Source: an uncultured Bacteroidales bacterium (lineage in GTDB: Bacteria; Bacteroidota; Bacteroidia; Bacteroidales; P3). Taken from it: a DNA stretch of 41,047 nt. The translations under genes and the position numbers were made by a program. Shown piece by piece: positions 26,126 to 31,826 of the stretch (within the stretch, counting starts at the first letter, position 1; every line of letters starts with the position of its first letter). The notes under the pieces are model-generated. The model was given only the letters and a program-made list of their open reading frames with translations, was not told the DNA's origin and did not search any database. The stretch is from assembly GCA_900316235.1 (NCBI GenBank), contig ONCC01000022.1, forward strand, positions 1-41,047, written 5' to 3'.

Positions 26126-26179
26126 CACAAAAATATCGAATTATACGCACACGTACATAAAAAATAATCCTATAACGCA

Positions 26180-26219
26180 AAATATCACGGATTTACCCCA
26201 AGGTAAACCCGTGATATTT
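26180..26219 (-). terminator. Stem-loop terminator of the sigma-factor operon
   Basis: AAATATCACGGATTTACC pairs with GGTAAACCCGTGATATTT around a CCAA loop, 18-base arms with one mismatch. It sits 15 bases past the stop of the CHU_C protein gene and is followed on the minus strand by a short T run. Confidence 0.75.
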
Positions 26220-26234
26220 CGAGTACCAAAAACC

Positions 26235-27116
26235 TTATCGAACGATAGTGACGGTGCCTTTTTCCTGACACGGTCGGCCGTCGGTGTCACGGAACTTGAC
26301 TACCCACACATAGGCTCCTTGCGGCAAAGCACTCCCGTTGTGCGTGCCGTCCCATACAAACGAAGGGTCATCGCTCCTATACACGAGACGGCCACCACGA
26401 TTGTAGATATAGATATGAAAGTCAGTGACATTCGAGGAATATTTGAACTTAAATGTGCGGTTCTCGTCCACGTCGCCGTTGGGAACGATGACATTGGGAG
26501 CCCACACAAGGTTGTCGATATGCACCGGCGCAGACGTGGGGTCGCCCGACTTGACAGGCGCCGCCACTTGATTCTCCTGAGACACAGCAGGCGATGTCTC
26601 TAGAACCGACACCTCTGCAGGGGCACTGACTGCCGCATCACCACTGTTGATGACATCCTTCTGAGGTGCAGTGGTTTCTACGATACTATTTGCAATCGCC
26701 ATGTCTGTAGAAACGCTGCCTGAAACGTCTCCCTTGGCGACTGCGGTATTGTTTGTCTCACGCGGAGACAGCGTAGGCTGCGTCTCCACGGTATTATATA
26801 CTACTGTCCTGTCAGTTGAGACGCTGCCAATTGCGTTTCTCTGGCCGACCAGGGTATCATTTTTCTCGTGCAGGGATACAGCAGGCTGCGTCTCTGCACT
26901 GGCAATCGTTGGAACACCAGCAGCCTCGACCACAACCGTTTCGCCACCCTTCGGGGCGAAAGCCACCCACAAGGCCACTGCCACAACGGCCACCAAAGCC
27001 ACCATGCCGCCCACACGCGCCATGTGCCTCATGCGCACACGTTTCTCTATCCTCTCAAAAATACCCTCGTCAGGCTGATTTCTATAGTCTTTCAAATCCA
27101 TATCACTGTATGTCAT
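26235..27116 (-). CDS. Single-pass membrane protein with C-terminal CHU_C domain, partner of the ECF sigma factor
   Basis: A 293-residue protein. Residues 1-33 are cytoplasmic and charged (YRNQPDEGIFERIEKRVRMR). Residues 34-53 form a membrane helix, 55-200 are low-complexity A/V/S/T/E sequence, and 204-293 match the gliding-motility-associated CHU_C fold (VWAPNVIVPNGDVDENRTFK, IYIYNRGGRLVYRSDD, PQGAYVWVVKF). The low-complexity part has three related units: AETQPAVSLHE (74-84), VETQPTLSPRE (110-120) and LETSPAVSQEN (172-182). Its start overlaps the sigma-factor stop (ATGA). Position and topology suggest an anti-sigma-like regulator or sensor, but there is no recognisable zinc-binding anti-sigma domain. 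Typical T9SS signals share the C-terminal fold, but here a membrane anchor is present. Confidence 0.75.
   Translation of the reverse strand: MTYSDMDLKDYRNQPDEGIFERIEKRVRMRHMARVGGMVALVAVVAVALWVAFAPKGGETVVVEAAGVPTIASAETQPAVSLHEKNDTLVGQRNAIGSVSTDRTVVYNTVETQPTLSPRETNNTAVAKGDVSGSVSTDMAIANSIVETTAPQKDVINSGDAAVSAPAEVSVLETSPAVSQENQVAAPVKSGDPTSAPVHIDNLVWAPNVIVPNGDVDENRTFKFKYSSNVTDFHIYIYNRGGRLVYRSDDPSFVWDGTHNGSALPQGAYVWVVKFRDTDGRPCQEKGTVTIVR
26577..26900. repeat. Degenerate GAGACGCAGC palindromes inside the CHU_C protein gene
   Basis: Three copies at about 26577-26602, 26765-26790 and 26873-26899 resemble the GAGACGCGGC repeat at 301-330 in degraded form (for example GAGACAGCGTAGGCTGCGTC). All are read in the same frame, giving ETQPAVS-type peptides, like VETRQAASLQ at the first copy of the window. 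Confidence 0.5.
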
Positions 27117-27625
27117 TTAGTTAATATCTCTTTCATGCGTTTCCTGGCCCTCGTCAAGAGCGTGCGCACATTGGTCACCGGCGTCCCCATTCTCTCGGCC
27201 ACCTCCTCCTCGGTCAATCCCTCGACTTCCAACATATTAAATACCGCCCGCTGACGAACAGGCAACTGCTGGAGGGTCATCACAACTTCCTCACACCCGA
27301 AGGGGTCGGGCTGAAATACCACGGGCTCCTCCTTTGCATCCTCCAGATACTCTGTCGGTTTCGCTCGACGACAATAGTTGATGCACTCGTTGACCATCAC
27401 ATGGTACACCCACGACATCACCTTCTCGGGCTCCCTCACCTTTTTCAATCCCTCGTACACTTTGATATAGCCCTCCTGCATCAGGTCCTGCGCCGTCTCG
27501 CGGTTGTGGCTGTAGCGCATACACACACCCATGGCCATCGACGCCGTGAGGTCGTAGAGCTTCCTCATCGCCTCACGGTCGCGATGCAGGCAGCCTTGAA
27601 CCAATTGTGTGTAGTTTTCGCTCAT
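27113..27625 (-). CDS. ECF-type RNA polymerase sigma factor
   Basis: A 170-residue sigma-70 family protein of group 4. Region 2 spans about 10-75 (AQDLMQEGYIKVYEGLKKV binds core and -10 DNA). Region 4 spans about 110-165, with the helix-turn-helix LTEEEVAERMGTPVTNVRTL. A short linker with EYLEDAKEEPVVF lies between. The ATG at 27625 is preferred over a TTG six codons upstream. It is coupled to the CHU_C membrane protein downstream, as sigma and anti-sigma genes usually are. A small inverted repeat, GACACAAAAAGTGTC, lies 12 bases upstream of the start. Confidence 0.9.
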   Translation of the reverse strand: MSENYTQLVQGCLHRDREAMRKLYDLTASMAMGVCMRYSHNRETAQDLMQEGYIKVYEGLKKVREPEKVMSWVYHVMVNECINYCRRAKPTEYLEDAKEEPVVFQPDPFGCEEVVMTLQQLPVRQRAVFNMLEVEGLTEEEVAERMGTPVTNVRTLLTRARKRMKEILTK

Positions 27626-27636
27626 CTGACTATATA

Positions 27637-27651
27637 GACACAAAAAGTGTC
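27637..27651. promoter_or_regulatory. Inverted repeat upstream of the ECF sigma gene
   Basis: GACAC-AAAAA-GTGTC lies between the trmO stop (27678) and the sigma ATG (27625). It could be an operator, a leader hairpin or the transcript end of trmO. The sequence alone cannot decide. Confidence 0.35.
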
Positions 27652-27677
27652 AAAAAATTTCACGGACAATATTTTTT

Positions 27678-28361
27678 TTATTTCACCGACAGAATCACCG
27701 CAGTGTCATTGCTGACACGAAAGCGAATATCTTTGCCATTGAAAGTCATGCCATAGACCCGTTCGGGATCGTCCTGGTAGTGCGGACGGGGATCCTGCCC
27801 CAAAGTTTTCCTCAACGCATCGGCATCATCTCCAGGCATTCTTTCAAGAAAGCCCTCAGGATCAATCACCTCAAGCAGCGTCCCCGGCGCCTCGGCAGCG
27901 AAACCACTGCGGGCGCCCTCATGGCTGTCGGCATAAGCGACATAGGGCTTGATGTCGTAGATGGGTGTGCCATCCACCAGGTCGGCCCCAGAGACAGTGA
28001 GCACGGGACCCAGACCCGACTCAATACTGATATTCAACAACTTCACCGAAGACAATCCCACGGGATTAGGCCGATAGGGACTCCGCGTGGCAAAGACCCC
28101 CACCCTCTTGTTGCCCCCCAGGCGCGGCGGCCTAACCGTGGGGCTCCATGCAGCATGGGCATCCGCCCTATTAAGATGGAATCCCCAGAGGAGCCACACA
28201 TATTCGAACCCCTCCAGTCCGCGGACCGCCTCGGCGACCCTGTATTCGGGTTCAAAAACCACCCTGCAGGGCACCTCCACGAGGCCCGCCTGACGCGGCA
28301 CCCCGAATTTCGTCCCAAAAGGACTCTCAATATGCGCTATCTGCTTAACTAATAGTTCCAT
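27678..28361 (-). CDS. trmO: tRNA (N6-threonylcarbamoyladenosine(37)-N6)-methyltransferase TrmO
   Basis: A 227-residue protein of the TsaA/TrmO family that methylates t6A37 in threonine tRNAs using SAM. Motifs are IAHIESPFGTKFGVPRQ at about 8-24, EYVWLLWGFHLN near 55-66, RVGVFATRSPYRPNPVGLS near 88-106 (the signature), and GADLVDGTPIYDIKPYV near 125-140. The C-terminal extension with PHYQDDPERVYGM is usual in bacterial members. The ATG at 28361 is preferred over one at 28376 because MELLVKQIAHIESPF is a typical start. It is transcribed after a hairpin repeat that separates it from the aldo/keto reductase gene. Confidence 0.93.
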   Translation of the reverse strand: MELLVKQIAHIESPFGTKFGVPRQAGLVEVPCRVVFEPEYRVAEAVRGLEGFEYVWLLWGFHLNRADAHAAWSPTVRPPRLGGNKRVGVFATRSPYRPNPVGLSSVKLLNISIESGLGPVLTVSGADLVDGTPIYDIKPYVAYADSHEGARSGFAAEAPGTLLEVIDPEGFLERMPGDDADALRKTLGQDPRPHYQDDPERVYGMTFNGKDIRFRVSNDTAVILSVK

Positions 28362-28364
28362 AAA

Positions 28365-28450
28365 TCTACCTACCATCTACCTATCAACACCCTACCAACT
28401 CCTACCATGGTAGGAGTTGGTAGGGTGTTGATAGGGGGTTCATAGGTCAT
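28365..28450. repeat. Interspersed hairpin repeat of ACCAACTCCT units, copy 2
   Basis: The core at 28381-28434 is a perfect inverted repeat, 27 bases per arm, around CCATGG (28406-28411). It overlaps the spacer between the aldo/keto reductase and trmO. It is a close relative of the copies at 11240-11339 and 37425-37490, and would form a very stable hairpin on either transcript. Confidence 0.9.
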
Positions 28451-28485
28451 TCGGAGTACTCCGATTACTATGATTATTCCGATTG

Positions 28486-29508
28486 CTATTTTTTTCTGTT
28501 TTTCCAGAATTCCATGAAGTCCTCCTTGTTGCGGATGAGGAGGTTGGGGGTGTCGAGGCTGTAGGGGCAATGTTTGACACAGTGATTGCAGTGGAGGCAG
28601 TCGTCGATTTTCTCCATCTCGCGGTACCATTCCTCGGTGAGGTAGACACTATGTGGGGCACGGCGGAGAAAGAGCGACATACGGTTGCAGTCCTGAATCT
28701 GGATGCCGGCGGGACAAGGCTGGCAATAGCCGCAGCCACGGCAGAAATCGCCACTCAACTCGCGGCGGTCTTTCTCTATAACCTCCTGCATCTCAGGCGT
28801 AAGGCGCGGTGGGTTGTCCTGATAGGAGAGCCATTCGTCGAGCTCGCTCTCGCGCTGGATGCCCCAGATGGGTGCCACATGGGGGAACTGCGCCAGGTAG
28901 GCGTAAGCAATAGCGCTGTGGGTGATGAGGCCACCGGAGAGACCCTTCATGGCGATGAAGCCCATGTCAGCCTTGCGCGTGCGCTCCACAATGTCGAGGT
29001 CGGCCTCCGATGCCAGGTAGGAGAAGGGGTACTGGAGGGTCTCGTAGAGACCGCTCTCAATAGCCTCGAGGGCCACCTTCTGGCGATGGTTAGTGATACC
29101 CACATGCAGTACTTTGCCTTGATGTACAGCCTCTTGCATAGCCTCATAAAGGCCCGAGCCGTCGCCTGGCTTGGGGCAGAAGTCCGGATTGTGGAACTGA
29201 TAGAGGTCCACATAGTCGGTCTTGAGTAGCGAGAGACTGGTGTGGAGGTCTTTCCAGAAGTCATCGGCAGTAGTAGCACCCGTCTTAGTACTGATAATCA
29301 CCTCTTTGCGGCGACCAAGGAGAGCCACACCGAGTTTCTCCTCACTGTCGGTATAGAAGCGCGCGGTGTCGAAATAAAACATGCCGCCGTCGAGGGCGCG
29401 ACGCACGAGGCGCACGGCATCGGCCTCACTGATACGCTGGATGGGCAGGGCCCCGAAGCCATTGCGGGGCACCACAAGGCCGCTGCGGCCGAGGGTAATC
29501 TTTTCCAT
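28486..29508 (-). CDS. Aldo/keto reductase with C-terminal double 4Fe-4S ferredoxin domain
   Basis: A 340-residue cytoplasmic oxidoreductase. Residues 1 to about 265 form the AKR barrel: MEKITLGRSGLVVPRNGFGA, FDTARFYTDSEEKLG (Asp and Tyr of the catalytic set), IISTKTGA (Lys) and YQFHNPD (His). Residues about 270-325 carry two cysteine clusters, CRGCGYCQPCP and CLHCNHCVKHCP, typical of two 4Fe-4S centres. Fused reductases of this kind are common in anaerobes; substrate is unknown. A 10-bp-arm palindrome lies 20 bases before its ATG. Confidence 0.92.
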   Translation of the reverse strand: MEKITLGRSGLVVPRNGFGALPIQRISEADAVRLVRRALDGGMFYFDTARFYTDSEEKLGVALLGRRKEVIISTKTGATTADDFWKDLHTSLSLLKTDYVDLYQFHNPDFCPKPGDGSGLYEAMQEAVHQGKVLHVGITNHRQKVALEAIESGLYETLQYPFSYLASEADLDIVERTRKADMGFIAMKGLSGGLITHSAIAYAYLAQFPHVAPIWGIQRESELDEWLSYQDNPPRLTPEMQEVIEKDRRELSGDFCRGCGYCQPCPAGIQIQDCNRMSLFLRRAPHSVYLTEEWYREMEKIDDCLHCNHCVKHCPYSLDTPNLLIRNKEDFMEFWKNRKK

Positions 29509-29527
29509 GATGAGTCTTTTCTCGTAA

Positions 29528-29551
29528 TTACATTATAATGATATAATGTAA
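29528..29551. promoter_or_regulatory. Perfect palindrome upstream of the aldo/keto reductase (operator or terminator)
   Basis: TTACATTATA-ATGA-TATAATGTAA, with 10-base perfect arms. It lies 20 bases before the reductase ATG (29508) and 20 bases past the stop of the gene upstream. It has no T tract on the minus strand, so an operator is as likely as a terminator. Confidence 0.5.
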
Positions 29552-29570
29552 TAACGAATATTTAATATAT

Positions 29571-30311
29571 TTATTGTGCATGAGGCGACCGGGGGATGAC
29601 ACTGAGGAGCCAGCGGCGCTGAATCTCGTTGCGCAGGATGCCGTGCTCGAGACGGCTGTAGACGAAAGCGCTGTTCTTGCGGTCGACAAAGAGGTTGGCG
29701 GCAGTGACCCAGCAGCCTGGGGCACCGTCGGCCACGCGGATAAGGGGGTCACGGCCACCGAGCATGGCGGCAATCCAAAAATGGAGGGCATTCTGTCCGC
29801 GAAGCCACCGCACAGTGCGGCGTCGCCTCACCGTATCCTCGCCAGGACGATAGTAGCCGAGACCCTGCCGCAGGTCTCGCACCACGTCATCGCGCAGCTC
29901 CACATACCCTTCGGCAGCCATCAGGCGACACATGTCATCGACGGCATCCAGCAAATCGTCATCAATGGCTCGGGCAGCGGCAAAACGCAGCTCGGCATAC
30001 TCAGCACCGGCACCCCAGTCCTTGTTTTTGACGACACCGGAATGACATTTTCTCACCTCGCGGCTCACCATGGAGGCGCGACGCGCGAGATAGGCGTCGA
30101 TGGCGTCGACATGGTCAAGGCAGGCGTTACTGAAAGCCAGGTCATGAAGGCGGTCGGCAGCCTCGTGGAGAGCGGCACGCTGGGAACCGTAGTCGAGGTC
30201 CGCCTCCTCCAGGGCACGACAGAGAGCCTCCGCCAGCGGGCCGCCATGCAGCCCATTGGCGGGGACGAAGTCAACCCCATAAGCCGTTTTCAACCATTCT
30301 GTCAATGACAT
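29571..30311 (-). CDS. Uncharacterised conserved-looking protein
   Basis: A 246-residue protein that I do not recognise. It has no signal peptide. It is predicted mostly helical, rich in Ala, Arg, Asp and Leu, with short paired acidic and basic helices (AIDDDLLDAVDDMCRLMAAE, DVVRDLRQGLGYY) and one Cys (KCHSGVV). The C-terminal third has HFWIAAMLGGRDPLIRVADG and RNEIQRRWLLSVI. The codon choice matches its neighbours and the promoter is in place, so I regard it as a real gene. The ATG at 30311 is downstream of the -7 box; an earlier in-frame ATG at 30356 would overlap that box. Confidence 0.6.
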   Translation of the reverse strand: MSLTEWLKTAYGVDFVPANGLHGGPLAEALCRALEEADLDYGSQRAALHEAADRLHDLAFSNACLDHVDAIDAYLARRASMVSREVRKCHSGVVKNKDWGAGAEYAELRFAAARAIDDDLLDAVDDMCRLMAAEGYVELRDDVVRDLRQGLGYYRPGEDTVRRRRTVRWLRGQNALHFWIAAMLGGRDPLIRVADGAPGCWVTAANLFVDRKNSAFVYSRLEHGILRNEIQRRWLLSVIPRSPHAQ

Positions 30312-30353
30312 AGCATCATACTCACGCCAGAAAAGGCGTGTGGATTCGAAATG

Positions 30354-30382
30354 CAAAAGTAGGGATTTTTCATCAAAAATAC
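30354..30382 (-). promoter_or_regulatory. Promoter of the uncharacterised gene at 29571-30311
   Basis: The minus strand reads TACTTTTG (30361 to 30354), with TTG about 20 bases upstream. The leader to the ATG at 30311 is about 35 bases. Confidence 0.5.
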
Positions 30383-30457
30383 AACAATAATATCATATTT
30401 ATTACACCGAAATAACACCACTAGGCACAACCATATGACACCGTGTCTTCCAGGCCC

Positions 30458-30487
30458 TTTCTTCCAATAGAGAAAGACCTACTTTTG
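30458..30487 (+). promoter_or_regulatory. Promoter of the HTH gene
   Basis: TTTC (30458-30461), an 18-base spacer and TACTTTTG (30480-30487) match the Bacteroidota consensus with one change in the -33. The ATG follows at 30528. Confidence 0.55.
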
Positions 30488-30527
30488 CCGTCGAAACCAA
30501 CAAATCACTAAAAGAAAGGAGAACAAA

Positions 30528-30974
30528 ATGACAAAAGAAGCCCTGCAGGAAATTCTGCATGTATTGGAACTGGACTACGAGACGGAGCCCTCACTGGTCT
30601 ACGTGTTTTACGCCACGCCCGACGGACGTGTGAACAATTTCAGCATCAGTGTACGTAAAGGCGGCACAATGAGTCGCAAGAAACTCGAGGCGCTAATGCA
30701 ACGCGAATACCCGGCGACCCGCGAAAGTAAGATCCTCGCCGTAGAGCGTCCGGAACCAGCAAAAAACGTGGAGTGGCTGGATGTGAACGACGTGTGCCGC
30801 ATGCTGCACATCACCGACCGCACCCTACGGAGATGGACCGGACGGGGTCTCTTCCATCCATCGGCGATGGAGGGTTGCCGCAAACTCTACTACCGGCGGG
30901 ACGAGATAGACCGGGTTCTACAGTCCAAAGCCGTTCAGGAGAACGGGAGAATTGACAAGACAGCGTTGGATTGA
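30528..30974 (+). CDS. Helix-turn-helix DNA-binding protein
   Basis: A 148-residue cytoplasmic protein. The N-terminal 80 residues (DYETEPSLVYVFYATPDGRV, VRKGGTMSRKKLEALMQREY) form an unknown small alpha/beta domain. Residues about 85-135 are a MerR/excisionase-type winged helix-turn-helix (WLDVNDVCRMLHITDRTLRR, then WTGRGLFHPSAMEG and KLYYRRDEIDRVL). Only 138 bases separate it from the DUF6266 gene on the same strand, and three tandem 10-bp repeats start 6 bases past its stop. It may therefore regulate that gene. This is inferred from position. Confidence 0.8.
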   Translation: MTKEALQEILHVLELDYETEPSLVYVFYATPDGRVNNFSISVRKGGTMSRKKLEALMQREYPATRESKILAVERPEPAKNVEWLDVNDVCRMLHITDRTLRRWTGRGLFHPSAMEGCRKLYYRRDEIDRVLQSKAVQENGRIDKTALD

Positions 30975-30980
30975 AAGAAG

Positions 30981-31010
30981 CGGAGACAAACGGACACAAG
31001 CGGAAACAAA
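30981..31010. repeat. Three tandem 10-bp repeats CGGANACAAR
   Basis: CGGAGACAAA, CGGACACAAG and CGGAAACAAA follow each other without spacer, then a partial CGACA. The period of one helical turn suits a DNA-binding protein. It lies between the HTH gene and the DUF6266 gene. It may be a simple sequence repeat without function. Confidence 0.65.
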
Positions 31011-31112
31011 CGACAGTCTTTCGCACTTCCGCATCAAAAGGCCTATATTGTCATTGTCGTCGCGACCGACAAGAAACAAAATTTTCATTAACCTTTTAAA
31101 ACATTTAAAATT

Positions 31113-31766
31113 ATGGCAACAATCAATCGTGGAATTCTGGATGGTTTCTTTGGCAAGGTGGGAACCGTTGTGGGCTCGTTCTGGAAGGGTATTCCTGTGA
31201 TGCGCGCTTACGTCCGCCACATTCATGACCGCAAGGCTGCTCCCCAACTTCTGGTGCGCGCCCGCTTCACGGCCCTCGTCAATCTTTCTTCGGCCTTCCT
31301 GTCGGCCATCCGTATCGGCCTGCGCAACGCTGCCGCCAGCAGCCGCACCACGGAGAGCAATGTCTTCACGAAGAAGAACTGGGCTGCCGTGCAGGCCACC
31401 GGCGCCGACACCGTGACCGTCGACTACTCCAGCCTGACGGTAGCCAGCGGCCCGCTGACGGGCGTACTCTTCGGCACAGCCGACTTCGACACCCCTCAGC
31501 AGGTGGAGGTAAGTTTTGAGTCCAACGAGGAATGCGACAAGACCAGTCTCGACGATCTGGTGTACCTCTTCGTCTACTGTCCCGACGCCAAGGGTGGCAT
31601 CCTGTCGGCTCCCGTAAAGCGCAGTGCTCACAGCGTCAGCCTCATGGTGCCTGCCTACTGGGGCGGTATGACGGTCCACCTGTGGGGCTTCACCCTCGGT
31701 GACGGCATCGACAATGCCGGCACACTGAGCGACAGCACCTACATCGGTAGCGGTAACATCGGCTAA
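31113..31766 (+). CDS. DUF6266 family protein
   Basis: A 217-residue protein, intact homologue of the remnant at the window start. It begins NRGILDGFFGKVGTVVGSFW, the family's glycine-rich start, and continues KGIPVMRAYVRHIHDRK. A helical middle (NLSSAFLSAIRIGLRNAAA) is followed by a beta-rich C-terminal half (TVTVDYSSLTVASGPLTGVL, LVYLFVYCPDAKGGILSAP, TVHLWGFTLGDG). There is no signal peptide. The family is common in Bacteroidota and of unknown function; the beta-rich, glycine-led shape recalls small structural or phage-type proteins, but that is a guess. It is preceded by the HTH gene and followed by a strong terminator. Confidence 0.85.
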   Translation: MATINRGILDGFFGKVGTVVGSFWKGIPVMRAYVRHIHDRKAAPQLLVRARFTALVNLSSAFLSAIRIGLRNAAASSRTTESNVFTKKNWAAVQATGADTVTVDYSSLTVASGPLTGVLFGTADFDTPQQVEVSFESNEECDKTSLDDLVYLFVYCPDAKGGILSAPVKRSAHSVSLMVPAYWGGMTVHLWGFTLGDGIDNAGTLSDSTYIGSGNIG

Positions 31767-31785
31767 ACAGAAATCCTGTAAGTCA

Positions 31786-31826
31786 CAGGCAGGGGGTTCG
31801 TGGCAGCGAACCCCCTGCCTGTTTTT
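31786..31826. terminator. Strong terminator after the DUF6266 gene
   Basis: CAGGCAGGGGGTTCG pairs perfectly with CGAACCCCCTGCCTG around TGGCAG (31801-31806), followed by GTTTTT. It lies 20 bases past the DUF6266 stop and also next to the convergent feoB stop. Confidence 0.9.

Noticed and set aside
25944..26180. Small open frames across the rnpB region on both strands
   Set aside because: The region is RNase P RNA with conserved core sequences; the frames are chance.
30981..31010. Plasmid or phage replication iterons
   Set aside because: Iterons are usually longer and accompany a Rep gene and AT-rich region; none is seen, so I kept it as a candidate operator or simple repeat.
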